In this document: in pieces, positions 41,132-50,418 of the stretch
Layout of the letters: every line of letters starts with the position of its first letter
How positions within the stretch are numbered: the first letter of the stretch is position 1
DNA from: Porticoccaceae bacterium
GTDB lineage: Bacteria > Pseudomonadota > Gammaproteobacteria > Pseudomonadales > Porticoccaceae
Reading direction: 5' to 3'
DNA length: 51,729 nucleotides
Assembly (NCBI GenBank): GCA_018069525.1
Contig: JAGPUQ010000014.1
Coordinates: 1 to 51,729 of the forward strand
Notes under the pieces: generated by a model
Databases searched by the model: none
Told to the model about the DNA's origin: nothing
Seen by the model: the letters and a program-made list of their open reading frames with translations, nothing else
Program-made: the position numbers and the translations under genes

Positions 41132-42051
41132 CACCCCGTTTAAAAACCTTTATCCAGCGATCCTGCAGCCGTGTAAATGAGGCCTTGGAAGCGGCACTAG
41201 ACGCCGTTTGCCGCACCGCACCCTCAGACAACACTTTACTCGCCGCGATGCGCTATTCGCTACTAGCGGGAGGCAAACGTTTTCGTCCCTGCCTGGCCTA
41301 CGCCGCGGCTCTGGCAACACAGGCTCAGGTAGATGCGCCAGTCAATGATTGCAATGAGACCACGGACAAAATCGCCTGCGCCCTTGAGTTGATTCACACC
41401 TATTCGCTGATTCACGATGATCTTCCCGCCATGGACGACGACACTCTGCGGCGCGGCCAGGCTACCTGCCACATTGCCTTTGACGAAGCCACGGCCATTC
41501 TCGCCGGAGATGCCCTGCAAAGCCTGGCCTTTGAGCAACTAGCGAGCATCGACACACTGCCTCCAACCCAGGTGGTGCAACTTATATCAATACTCGCAAA
41601 AGCGATTGGACCGGCGGGTATGGTCCTGGGCCAGGCCATCGACCTCAACGCCACCGGTAAAGTATTGCAACACGAACAACTGCAAACCATGCACCGCCGT
41701 AAAACCGGTGATTTAATCGTCGCCAGCGTGGTGATGGGCGCACGCTCCGCCGCCTGTGACGACCATAATATCCTCGCGGCACTCACCACCTACGGCGAGC
41801 ACCTTGGCCTGGCCTTCCAGATTCAAGATGACTTACTAGACGCCGAAAGCGATACAGACACCCTGGGTAAAACCTCGGGGTCCGATCAACGACTGCATAA
41901 ACCCACTTATACCTCAGTACTTGGCATTGCGGGGGCCCGCCAGGCACTCAACGAGGCGCATCAGAACAGCCTCGCAGCAATTGCAGACTTAGGCGCCGGT
42001 GCAGACCTACTGCGCGACTTTGCCGACCACACCATTAATCGCAAATTCTGA
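41128..42051 (+). CDS. ispA: Farnesyl diphosphate synthase
   Basis: A 307-residue prenyl transferase that condenses IPP with DMAPP and GPP to FPP. It has the first Asp-rich motif DDLPAMD (with HDD before), the second DDLLD, the GGKRFRP IPP-binding region and GQAIDL. FPP feeds ubiquinone, undecaprenyl-phosphate and other isoprenoids. The GTG start overlaps the xseB stop. dxs follows 92 bp later, the common xseB-ispA-dxs order in gammaproteobacteria. Length is normal for IspA (about 299 in E. coli). Confidence 0.95.
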   Translation: MTPRLKTFIQRSCSRVNEALEAALDAVCRTAPSDNTLLAAMRYSLLAGGKRFRPCLAYAAALATQAQVDAPVNDCNETTDKIACALELIHTYSLIHDDLPAMDDDTLRRGQATCHIAFDEATAILAGDALQSLAFEQLASIDTLPPTQVVQLISILAKAIGPAGMVLGQAIDLNATGKVLQHEQLQTMHRRKTGDLIVASVVMGARSAACDDHNILAALTTYGEHLGLAFQIQDDLLDAESDTDTLGKTSGSDQRLHKPTYTSVLGIAGARQALNEAHQNSLAAIADLGAGADLLRDFADHTINRKF

Positions 42052-42143
42052 TACTCGTAAACTCTAAGCCCCGAAAAGGCGATTTAAGGGTGTCATTTAA
42101 GGTAATATTAGCGCCCCCAAAACCGAAGCCCTGATCCAAACTT

Positions 42144-44081
42144 ATGACCGCCCGGTTTACCGATATTCCTCGCACTCGTCCAGCGACGCCGCGGCTTGAC
42201 CAAATCGACGGTCCAGCAGACTTGCGGGTGCTCGACAACACGCAACTACTACAACTGGCCGACGAATTGCGCGCCTACCTGCTGTATAGCGTCGGACAAA
42301 GCGGTGGACACTTTGGCGCTGGGCTCGGGGTGATCGAATTGACCATCGCCCTACACCGGGTGTTTAACACCCCCAGCGATCGCCTGGTGTGGGATGTTGG
42401 CCACCAAACCTATCCCCACAAAATACTCACCGGCAGGCGCGAGCAACTCACCACCATTCGGCAACCGGGCGGACTATCGGGTTTTCCCAAACGCACGGAA
42501 AGTGACTACGACACCTTTGGAGTTGGGCATTCCAGCACCTCCATCAGCGCCGCTCTCGGTATGGCCGTCGCCGCGCAAATGGACGGTTCAGCGCGCCGCG
42601 CCGTTGCCGTGATCGGCGACGGTGCAATGACTGCGGGCATGGCCTTTGAGGCACTCAATCACGTCGCCCATGTCGATACCGATATGCTGGTGATATTGAA
42701 CGACAATCAAATGTCCATCTCCCGCAACGTTGGCGGTCTATCTACGTATTTTTCAAAACTCTGGTCCAGCCGCTTTTACAACGGCTTTCGGGAAGCCTGT
42801 AAACGCATTCTAAAAGCCTTCCCCTCAACTTCGACCTGGGTGCGCAAAACCGAAGAATTAATGAAAGCCCTGGTAGCGCCTGGCATCGTGTTTGAAGAAT
42901 TGGGCTTTACCTATATCGGCCCCATTGATGGTCACGACCTACCGCTGCTGGTAAAAACCCTGGAAAACCTCAAACAAATTACCGGGCCGGTACTACTGCA
43001 TGTGGCCACCGTAAAAGGTAAGGGCTTTACACCCGCTGAGGAAGATCCCATCGGCTATCACGCGCTCAACAAAATTGAGCCGCTTAACGCAGAAAAACCG
43101 AAACCTGCTAACAAAGCCAACTTGCCCAAATACCAAAAAATCTTTGGCGACTGGCTTTGCGATATGGCCGACATTGAATCCAGACTAGTGGGTATTACGC
43201 CAGCCATGAGCGAAGGCTCTGGCATGGTGGAATTTGAACAACGCTTTCCGGAGCGCTTTCACGATGTCGCCATCGCCGAACAACATGCGGTAACCCTGGC
43301 CGCAGGCCTGGCCTGTGATGGCATGAAGCCAGTAGTCGCCATCTATTCCACTTTTTTACAGCGCGCCTACGACCAGTTAATTCACGATGTCGCACTGCAA
43401 AATCTCGATGTACTCTTTGCCATCGACCGTGCCGGTCTGGTCGGCGAAGACGGCGCCACTCACGCGGGCAGTTTTGATCTCAGCTTTTTACGCTGCATTC
43501 CCAATATGGTGGTCGCCACACCTTCCGATGAAAACGAAACCCGACAGTTGCTGTACACCTGTTTTATGCATACTGGCCCGGCGGCGGTGCGCTACCCCCG
43601 CGGTACGGGTCCCGGCGCGGCTATCAAACAAACCATGACCGCCCTGCCGATAGGCAAGGGCATCACTCGGCGACAGGGCGAAACCGTGGCCTTGTTAAAT
43701 TTTGGCACTCGACTGGCCGCCGCTCTCGAGGCCGCCGAGCAGCTCAATGCCACTGTCGTGGACATGCGCTTTGCTAAACCCCTCGACGAAGACTTACTGC
43801 GTGAATTGGCCGCCAGCCACGAACTGCTGGTTACCATAGAAGAGAATGCCATTGCCGGTGGTGCCGGTTCTGGGGTCAGCGAATATCTATCGAATGCGGG
43901 TTTAAATACGCCACTATTACATTTGGGCTTGCCGGACTACTTTGTCAAACACAACAGCCAGGCGATGCAACTAGCTGGGGTAGGACTCGACAGCAACGGT
44001 ATTTATCAAGCCATTCACCAGCACTGCGACACCCGGGACATTACACCTGCGCGAATCAGCGCTGCGCTGACTGTCAGCTAA
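42144..44081 (+). CDS. dxs: 1-deoxy-D-xylulose-5-phosphate synthase
   Basis: A 645-residue thiamine-diphosphate enzyme that makes DXP from pyruvate and glyceraldehyde-3-phosphate, the first step of the MEP pathway. Motifs: [36 protein letters not shown], the TPP motif [14 protein letters not shown] to NDNQMSIS, and the transketolase-type [16 protein letters not shown] region [16 protein letters not shown], then PRGTG. It starts with a longer N-terminus (about 20 residues) than E. coli Dxs. It ends 33 bp from the convergent dinG-type gene. The gap between ispA and dxs (92 bp) shows no clear promoter. Confidence 0.96.
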   Translation: MTARFTDIPRTRPATPRLDQIDGPADLRVLDNTQLLQLADELRAYLLYSVGQSGGHFGAGLGVIELTIALHRVFNTPSDRLVWDVGHQTYPHKILTGRREQLTTIRQPGGLSGFPKRTESDYDTFGVGHSSTSISAALGMAVAAQMDGSARRAVAVIGDGAMTAGMAFEALNHVAHVDTDMLVILNDNQMSISRNVGGLSTYFSKLWSSRFYNGFREACKRILKAFPSTSTWVRKTEELMKALVAPGIVFEELGFTYIGPIDGHDLPLLVKTLENLKQITGPVLLHVATVKGKGFTPAEEDPIGYHALNKIEPLNAEKPKPANKANLPKYQKIFGDWLCDMADIESRLVGITPAMSEGSGMVEFEQRFPERFHDVAIAEQHAVTLAAGLACDGMKPVVAIYSTFLQRAYDQLIHDVALQNLDVLFAIDRAGLVGEDGATHAGSFDLSFLRCIPNMVVATPSDENETRQLLYTCFMHTGPAAVRYPRGTGPGAAIKQTMTALPIGKGITRRQGETVALLNFGTRLAAALEAAEQLNATVVDMRFAKPLDEDLLRELAASHELLVTIEENAIAGGAGSGVSEYLSNAGLNTPLLHLGLPDYFVKHNSQAMQLAGVGLDSNGIYQAIHQHCDTRDITPARISAALTVS

Positions 44082-44114
44082 ACGCGGCCAGCTAAATCCG
44101 ATCAGTTAATTCCG

Positions 44115-46241
44115 TCAGTTAATCCGTCGAAACGGCGGCAAGGCGCTGAGTAATTCCCGGCCATAGCCCTTGGTGAGCAGACGGTTATCCAGAATGGTCA
44201 CGCGACCACTGTCTTCGTCGGTGCGTAGCAAGCGCCCACAAGCCTGAATCAGGCGCAAACAGGTATCGGCTAGCGACAGGGTGCGAAAGGCGTTACCACC
44301 CTGAGCTTCAATCCATTCCGCTCGCGCGGCCTGAATGGGATCGTCGGGTACAGGGAACGCCAGCTTAGCGATCACCACATGCCGACAATAATCGCCGGGC
44401 AGATCCATACCCTCGGCAAAACTGGCCAGACCAAAAATGGTGCTGGTCTCACCTCGGTCGATCCGCTCTCGATGGCGGCGCAGAATCTCGGGTACCGGCA
44501 CCTCCCCCTGTACCAGTAAGCGCTCAGCCAACTCCTTATCGACACCTTCCACGACGGCTTCCAGCTGACGTCGAGACGCGAACAACACCAGACTACCGCC
44601 ACTTTCGGCACTGAGTAAGTCCGGCAATTGCGCGATGATCGCTTCGGTGTGAGCAGACGCATCACCCGCGTCGGCAATATCGGAAATCGCCAACTCACCG
44701 CGCCTGGGATAATCAAAGGCTCCCGGAACCGCGAGCATACGACTGTCGGCGGGCATCCCGGTGTCCAAACTAAAGCGTTCAAAACTCCCCAACGAGCGCA
44801 GCGTGGCCGAGGTCAGTACTGCCGCGTGACAACGCTTCCAAAGATGCTCTATCAGGGTCTCCGCTGAACTCACTGGAGCCGCGCTGACGCGAAGATCTCC
44901 CGTAGGCTCACGACTGATCCAGCGTGCCAGAGGCGGCACACCCGGGGGATCATCACTGGCCATGGCCGTCCACAAGCGGCAAATGCTATCGCCGCGCCCC
45001 TGCCACTGGCCAATCGCCTGGTAGTACTGCTCCAGATCAACGCGGGGAATAGGGAAATTGGGATTTTCGAGGGCTGTCTCAAGACTATCGCCAATGGTGC
45101 TGAGCTGGGCGGACAACTCTCCAAAACACGCGGCCAATTCGTCGGCGACTACTTTTAAAGTATCGGGAATGATACCGCCCGGAAAACGGTGGCGCTCGCT
45201 TGCGTCTCTGCGCGCATAGGCGTTTTTTTCTGCCGCGCCGTCGCTGCTAAAGCACGCTTCGAGTAGCGGGGCGACCTGTTGATTCAACTGGATCGCCTCT
45301 ACCGCCAACTCGCCTAAAGCTACGCTCTGCTCAATCAGCTCAGGAGATTCGGCAAACAGGGTGGCAGCGCGATCACCGTGACTCTGTAAACGCCCCAACC
45401 AACTCCCCGTCGCTTCGAGGGCACACTGCGCACCAAAGTGGTTTAAGGCCGTATCGGCCAGGCGATGGGCTTCATCGAAGACATAAATAGTGTCCTCCGG
45501 GGGTGGCAATATCACGCCGCCACCGAGCGCCAAATCTGCCATCACCAGGTCGTGATTGGCGACAATACAATCGGCATCTTCCACCTTGGCGCGAGCGCGG
45601 TAGAAACAACATTCTGAAATCAGGCGACAGCGATGACCTGAGCACTGCCGACCATCAATAGTAAGCGCACGCCACAGGGGATCCGGGATGCTGTCGGACC
45701 AGCGATCGCGATCACCATCCCACTCGTCGTCGCGCCAGGCTTCACCTAGCTTGGCTATCAAACGACTATCGCCCCGGCCACCGACAAAAGGCATTTCATC
45801 TTCAAATAAAAATTGACCGCTTTGCGCCGCATTGACGCTGCTCTCGCACTGCTCCAAACGCAGCGGGCACAAATAGCGACCCCGGCCCTTGGCCAGCGCA
45901 AAACTTTCATCCCAACCGGTAGCGCGCATTAAATCGGGGATATCTCTATCCACCAATTGTCCCTGTAGCGCCACGGTGCCTGTCGCAATCACCACTTTTT
46001 TGCCCTGGGCTTTCGCCAGGGGCAATGCTGCGAGTAAATACGCCAGGGTTTTACCGGTACCGGTGCCCGCTTCAACGGCGCACACTTTTGCTGCGGAAGG
46101 GTCCGTTGCCAACTTACCGAGAAAACTGGCAATCTCGCCAATCATCTGGCGTTGACCAAACCTTGGCTTGAGCTCACGCTGTTTCAAAAAGGCACGGTAG
46201 CCTTCCTGAATGGTGGCTTTGACTTCATCGGTAAGTGCCAT
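44115..46241 (-). CDS. dinG: DinG-type ATP-dependent DNA helicase
   Basis: A 708-residue XPD-like superfamily-2 helicase: Walker A EAGTGTGKT (57-65), DEAH in YVFDEAHRLAD, and the Cys group of the Fe-S domain (YLCPLRLEQCES, then CSGHRCRLISECCFYRARAK), with VTILDNRLLTKGYG near the end. It unwinds DNA 5' to 3', including D- and R-loops. The N-terminal RFGQRQMIGEIASFL matches DinG better than YoaA, and the length fits DinG (716 in E. coli). ATG 46241 lies 26 bp after the plsC-like stop, so it is in the pyrB-plsC transcript. Confidence 0.9.
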   Translation of the reverse strand: MALTDEVKATIQEGYRAFLKQRELKPRFGQRQMIGEIASFLGKLATDPSAAKVCAVEAGTGTGKTLAYLLAALPLAKAQGKKVVIATGTVALQGQLVDRDIPDLMRATGWDESFALAKGRGRYLCPLRLEQCESSVNAAQSGQFLFEDEMPFVGGRGDSRLIAKLGEAWRDDEWDGDRDRWSDSIPDPLWRALTIDGRQCSGHRCRLISECCFYRARAKVEDADCIVANHDLVMADLALGGGVILPPPEDTIYVFDEAHRLADTALNHFGAQCALEATGSWLGRLQSHGDRAATLFAESPELIEQSVALGELAVEAIQLNQQVAPLLEACFSSDGAAEKNAYARRDASERHRFPGGIIPDTLKVVADELAACFGELSAQLSTIGDSLETALENPNFPIPRVDLEQYYQAIGQWQGRGDSICRLWTAMASDDPPGVPPLARWISREPTGDLRVSAAPVSSAETLIEHLWKRCHAAVLTSATLRSLGSFERFSLDTGMPADSRMLAVPGAFDYPRRGELAISDIADAGDASAHTEAIIAQLPDLLSAESGGSLVLFASRRQLEAVVEGVDKELAERLLVQGEVPVPEILRRHRERIDRGETSTIFGLASFAEGMDLPGDYCRHVVIAKLAFPVPDDPIQAARAEWIEAQGGNAFRTLSLADTCLRLIQACGRLLRTDEDSGRVTILDNRLLTKGYGRELLSALPPFRRIN

Positions 46242-46267
46242 TTAACTGCGAGCCATCTAAAACGCCG

Positions 46268-47608
46268 TCATTTAAACGTAAGTTCCCGCTGTACCGGAAG
46301 CTCGTCTGTGTCCGCTACTTGCGGCGTCGCCGGTGATGTCGTCTGTGATATCGGTGGCGATGCCGCCTGTGATGTCGATGACGAGGTTAATGATGATGCC
46401 GTTTCCGTTACGATTTGCACCTCGGATAACTGGAGAGCTTGCACCACTGGATTGGCGTACATGGCGAGAAAAATATCCTGCTCTGCTGGTGGGATAGTTT
46501 CTAAGCGCTGCTTAAAAAGCAGTTCTTTTTCGGCCCACTCACTCTCACTTACATCACCGCTCAAATCGGCTTTCAATTGTTCAAGCGGATCATTAGTGCC
46601 GTGCAGCATTTGGTAGGCGATTAAATGGGGTGCCTGTAACTGGTAATGACTAATAATTTCGCTATCAATAATTTCGGCAAGCTGATCGGCAGTGTCGAAG
46701 TTCTGTTCCACGGGCTCACCAAAGGCCACCACAATTCGGCCCTTGTCGCCCATAATGCCCGCATAGATACTTTTTAAATCTTCGTACTGATCTTTTTGGT
46801 AACTGCCTTCGCTGCGCAGCGCGTGTAACTCCCGGGTTTTATCCCCGTCACAGGGATCAAGTTCATAGGAAATTGATACCGGCACAATACGCAGTTCTGC
46901 CAATGCCTGCGCAAAACTTTGACCCTTTGTTTTACTCAAGGCCAACATTTTCAACATTGCCGTTTCGGTTTTATCGATACCGTCTTTGGCTCGCCCTTCG
47001 CTTTGAGCAATCCAGATCGAACAATTTTCTTCAACGACAGAATGACGAATATAGGCTGACAACTGTTTTAGCGCCGCCAGCTTTTCTCGGCGACCGGCAG
47101 ACGAACGCTTCACAATAAAACTTTTGTTAATACGCATCAGGTCGCTGGCAAAGGGCTTGCTCAGCAGGTTGTCGCCAATGGCGATGCGCGTGGTATTGAA
47201 GTCGTGATCATCCAGTACCAAATTAACCATCGCCGGATCCATGGCGATATCCCGATGATTACTGATAAACAAATAAGCCTGGTCGGCCTGGAGCGCGGCC
47301 AAACCGCGCACGGAGATTCCCGTCGATGCCACCTGCATATGGGCATGCAAGTGAACGCTAATCAATTGTTGGAAATCGTGCACGGTATTGATACGAGCAA
47401 ATACCCGTCGCACCCTCAGCCCCACCAACCAGCGCGCGAGTCTCCGACCTGGACTCGATCGTTTTAAACGGGGTAGTTTCAGGCCCGCTAGAATATCGAG
47501 AAACTCGGCATCAACACTCAGCCGGTCGAGCACCCCGCGCACTTCGTCGTCGCGATAGGGGCGAATATCATCAAAATCAAATTCTGAATTAAGCACTGCT
47601 TTACTCAT
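46268..47608 (-). CDS. PlsC-like glycerolipid acyltransferase, long variant
   Basis: A 446-residue protein with an acyltransferase core: YLFISNHRDIAMDP (an NHxxxxxD form where HX4D is usual), IWIAQSEGRAKDGID for the phosphate-binding region, and VPVSISYELDP. It is much longer than usual PlsC (about 245) by an N-terminal domain of about 90 residues and a C-terminal tail rich in Ser, Thr and Pro (SLTSSSTSQAASPP and following). It probably acylates lysophosphatidate or a related lipid. The ATG overlaps the pyrB stop (ATGA). The low-complexity tail is the odd feature; its role is unknown. Confidence 0.85.
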   Translation of the reverse strand: MSKAVLNSEFDFDDIRPYRDDEVRGVLDRLSVDAEFLDILAGLKLPRLKRSSPGRRLARWLVGLRVRRVFARINTVHDFQQLISVHLHAHMQVASTGISVRGLAALQADQAYLFISNHRDIAMDPAMVNLVLDDHDFNTTRIAIGDNLLSKPFASDLMRINKSFIVKRSSAGRREKLAALKQLSAYIRHSVVEENCSIWIAQSEGRAKDGIDKTETAMLKMLALSKTKGQSFAQALAELRIVPVSISYELDPCDGDKTRELHALRSEGSYQKDQYEDLKSIYAGIMGDKGRIVVAFGEPVEQNFDTADQLAEIIDSEIISHYQLQAPHLIAYQMLHGTNDPLEQLKADLSGDVSESEWAEKELLFKQRLETIPPAEQDIFLAMYANPVVQALQLSEVQIVTETASSLTSSSTSQAASPPISQTTSPATPQVADTDELPVQRELTFK

Positions 47609-48621
47609 ACTGGCGTTTTCGGCACATGCCAGGGCACGTCACAGGCGTAGTCCTCTACCAGTCCGACCACATCCAATACCAGGGCAAACAAGGCCATGCG
47701 CACCAACAAACCATTGTCGGTTTGCCGGAAAATAGCCAGATTCGGATTGCCGTCAAGATCCCTGTCCAGCTCATTAGCCTCGGCGCGGGAGTCTCTGGGC
47801 AAAGGATGCATGATCACGGTATTGGGTTCGCAGTGCTTGGTATAGAGCCCCTGGTTGAGCCGGAAGCGTCCGCGATACAGATCCGCCTGCTGCCGATCCG
47901 GGAAACGCTCTTCCTGGATGCGCGTGGAGTAGACAATATCGACGTGGGCAATACTCGGCTCAAGGCTGTCCGACACTTCAATCTGATGGCCTGCACTGCG
48001 CATGATTTCTACAATGTCTTCCGGCATCTGCAACTCGGGTGGCGATACCAATACAATCTGGATATTGTCGTACAACGCCAGCAATTTGCCCAACGAGTGT
48101 ACCGTGCGACCGTATTTAAGATCACCGATCATCGCTATGCGTAAACCATCGATACCCCGCCCACGACCCGCCATTTCTTTTTCAATGGTGAATAAATCGA
48201 GTAGTGCCTGACTCGGATGTTCGTTACTACCGTCGCCACCATTGAGCACTGGTACCCGGCTGGCACCGGCAAACTCCGCGACTGAACCCGCCTCTGGATA
48301 GCGCATACAAATGATATCGCTGAAGCCGGACAACACCCGTGCGGTGTCCTGTAGGGATTCGCCTTTGACGACCGACAGACTGTCCATGCCTACGGATTCG
48401 CGCACTTCCCCCCCCAGCAAATTAAATGCGGAACCAAAACTGATTCGGGTGCGAGTACTGGCTTCGAAAAACATATTGCCCAAGATCGCGCCCTCCAGCA
48501 CCCGCGTCGCTTTACGACGCTGCGCATAGGGTTCCATTTGAGCGGCAACACGAAATACTTGCTGAATGTCCTCCCGCTCAAATTGTTGAATCGAGAGGAT
48601 GTGCGAACCTGTAAATTCCAC
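47605..48621 (-). CDS. pyrB: Aspartate carbamoyltransferase catalytic subunit
   Basis: A 338-residue transcarbamoylase, the committed step of pyrimidine synthesis: FFEASTRTRISFGSA (carbamoyl-phosphate loop), DGSNEHPSQALLDLF, DLKYGRTVHS, and HPLPRDSRAEA for the aspartate side. The start is GTG 48621 with AGGA 5 nt before; an ATG overlapping it is out of frame. It is longer than E. coli PyrB (311), mainly at the C-terminus. No pyrI or pyrC-like gene is adjacent. Its TGA overlaps the ATG of the plsC-like gene. Confidence 0.95.
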   Translation of the reverse strand: MEFTGSHILSIQQFEREDIQQVFRVAAQMEPYAQRRKATRVLEGAILGNMFFEASTRTRISFGSAFNLLGGEVRESVGMDSLSVVKGESLQDTARVLSGFSDIICMRYPEAGSVAEFAGASRVPVLNGGDGSNEHPSQALLDLFTIEKEMAGRGRGIDGLRIAMIGDLKYGRTVHSLGKLLALYDNIQIVLVSPPELQMPEDIVEIMRSAGHQIEVSDSLEPSIAHVDIVYSTRIQEERFPDRQQADLYRGRFRLNQGLYTKHCEPNTVIMHPLPRDSRAEANELDRDLDGNPNLAIFRQTDNGLLVRMALFALVLDVVGLVEDYACDVPWHVPKTPV

Positions 48622-48740
48622 GGCATTCCTAATTATGGCTGAGGGGCTTGGTAAACGACTGAGATTCTAGCGGTTTTCATCTAACTCAACCAGCATGTTG
48701 CGCAGCAAAGATAAATAACCCTGCCTAATCGGCATTTCTT

Positions 48741-48815
48741 AACAGCTTTCCTAGACGACATTTTTACACAGCTTTCCTATACGGCTCTTTATGCAGCTTC
48801 CTATACGGTACTTTA
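48741..48815. repeat. Three degenerate 24-26-bp tandem repeats
   Basis: Units 48741-48766, 48767-48791 and 48792-48815 share CAGCTTTCCTANACGG or a close form. They lie between sbcB (-) and pyrB (-) and run into the sbcB stop codon, so the last sbcB codons may derive from the repeat. Confidence 0.55.
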
Positions 48816-50264
48816 TACGGTAATGCCAAGCTCACTACGTACCCGCTGCCCCCAGGCTCTCAGAGCCTCCATCAAGGCAAGCACGGAGGGATCAGTGGTA
48901 CTCGCCGTAATTTGATCCAGCTCGCGCTCATAGGCCGGTAACGTAAGGTAAACAGATTCGGTTTCGGTAACACGTTCGCGGCACAGGTTACGCCAGTCTT
49001 CGGCCTCAGTAGCGCTTAAGGTGTCGGGGAAATTGCGTGCCCGGTAATGCCACAACAGCTCTCGGTAACGAGCGTCACTAAACGGAAAGTGGGCTGCGTC
49101 CAGTTCAGCACCCGAGCTAGCGCGCACGCCAGCAAGCAGCGATTTATCCGCGTTGGGTAAAAAGCCCTGATACAAGCCCTGCTCCGCATCGTCTATATTG
49201 GCGTAGTCAGGTCGCACAAAGACGGACTGCAACTTTGCTCTAAACTCTTTACTTGCGCCCTGTTGCTGCAAGGTATTCCAATTGGCCATACAGCGCTCAA
49301 GATCGATATTGAGTCGATCGGCAGCGGCGGCATCCAGTAACTTTGGCGTAGCTATCGCCGGGCAGCGATTGAGGTGAATGGCTTTCAGCGGAATGCGTTC
49401 GCTATTTTCCGGTAACTGATCGGCAGCGGCAAACACCCGCTCGCGGATTTGGTCGGCATTGAGGTTTATCAGCGCATCAACATCGCCAGCCAGGTTAAAG
49501 CAGATAATGGCGTTTTTATTCACCGGGTCTACAGCCAGGGGTACCATCAAGGCCGTGTAGCCATTGGCACGAGGTAATTTCCCCGATACGTGTAATACCG
49601 GTTGCTGGGCGATCGGATCGAGCATCGCGGCAACTTTATGCTTGGAGCGATGGCTATAAAAATAATCGTAAAGCCGAGGCTGCTTGTCACGCACCAGTCG
49701 CGCCAGGGCAATGGTGGCCATGACGTCGGACAGCGCGTCGTGAGCAGATTCGTGGGCGATGCCATTTACCCGCGTTAAATCCTCCAGTTTAAAACTGGGA
49801 GAGCCGTCATCTTTATCGGGCCAGGTAATACCTTCGGGACGCAAGGCGCGAGTCAGTCGCAGCATATCGATGATGTCCCAGCGCGAGTTACCTTGCTTCC
49901 ACTCGCGCTCGTAGGGATCGTAAAAATTCCGGTACAGGAGATAGCGACTAAATTCATCGTCGAAACGAATACTGTTGTAGCCCACCCCGCAGGTTCCCGG
50001 ACGTCCCAATTCGGCAACGATGTGCGCAGCAAATTCAGCTTCGGAAACACCCTGCTCCAGGGCCAGTTGTGGAGTGATGCCAGTCACCATGCAGGCCGCC
50101 GGGTGAGGCAAAATATCGACAGAGGGCTGGCAATACAGCGTCAGTGGATCGCCGATAACATTGAGGTTCTCATCGGTGCGCACACCGGCAAATTGCAGGG
50201 GGCGATCTCGGGCCGCAGCAATGCCCGTGGTTTCGTAATCGTGCCAATAGAGTGTATTCACCAA
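48813..50264 (-). CDS. sbcB: Exodeoxyribonuclease I
   Basis: A 483-residue 3'-5' single-strand exonuclease of the DEDDh/ExoI type: HDYETTG (motif I Asp-Glu), GYNSIRFDDEFSRYLLYRNF (motif II) and HESAHDALSDVMATI (motif III His-Asp), with the SH3-like and C-terminal parts following. The start is TTG 50264 (MVNTLYWHDYETTG), with GGGG 7 nt upstream; GTG 50261 is the alternative. The frame runs on to 50366, but that part reads NGTIRSDITRNGTIRSG, the product of a DNA repeat, and would cross the promoter. It has its own promoter upstream. Confidence 0.93.
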   Translation of the reverse strand: MVNTLYWHDYETTGIAAARDRPLQFAGVRTDENLNVIGDPLTLYCQPSVDILPHPAACMVTGITPQLALEQGVSEAEFAAHIVAELGRPGTCGVGYNSIRFDDEFSRYLLYRNFYDPYEREWKQGNSRWDIIDMLRLTRALRPEGITWPDKDDGSPSFKLEDLTRVNGIAHESAHDALSDVMATIALARLVRDKQPRLYDYFYSHRSKHKVAAMLDPIAQQPVLHVSGKLPRANGYTALMVPLAVDPVNKNAIICFNLAGDVDALINLNADQIRERVFAAADQLPENSERIPLKAIHLNRCPAIATPKLLDAAAADRLNIDLERCMANWNTLQQQGASKEFRAKLQSVFVRPDYANIDDAEQGLYQGFLPNADKSLLAGVRASSGAELDAAHFPFSDARYRELLWHYRARNFPDTLSATEAEDWRNLCRERVTETESVYLTLPAYERELDQITASTTDPSVLALMEALRAWGQRVRSELGITV

Positions 50265-50289
50265 AATAATTACCCCGGGCTTTGTGCCG

Positions 50290-50336
50290 CTTCTTATAGT
50301 GCCATTTCTTGTAATGTCACTTCTTATAGTGCCATT
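50290..50336. repeat. 17-bp direct repeat with 30-bp period
   Basis: CTTCTTATAGTGCCATT occurs at 50290-50306 and 50320-50336. Read on the minus strand each copy carries TATAAG, so the repeat duplicates a -10-like element in the sbcB promoter region. Confidence 0.7.
50293..50320 (-). promoter_or_regulatory. Promoter of sbcB
   Basis: Minus strand: -35 GTGACA (50315-50320, 5 of 6), 16-bp spacer, -10 TATAAG (50293-50298, 5 of 6), giving a start near 50286 and a 20-nt leader to TTG 50264. The second copy of the repeat supplies another TATAAG without a good -35. Confidence 0.6.
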
Positions 50337-50364
50337 AGCATCAATAAAACAATTATTTTTAAGC

Positions 50365-50395
50365 AAAAAAAACGGCGTCCAAAGACGCCGTTTTT
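50365..50395 (-). terminator. Intrinsic terminator of the OmpA-family gene
   Basis: AAAAACGGCGTC (50368-50379) and GACGCCGTTTTT (50384-50395) form a perfect 12-bp stem with a 4-nt loop; the minus-strand side ends in eight U (50365-50372). It stops the OmpA transcript before sbcB. Confidence 0.93.
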
Positions 50396-50418
50396 ACAAT
50401 CGCGGTGCAAGTGTTAAC

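Noticed and set aside
46152..46616. 154-codon plus-strand ORF over the plsC-like 3' end
   Set aside because: It comes from the low-complexity tail read backwards and overlaps dinG and plsC-like coding sequence.
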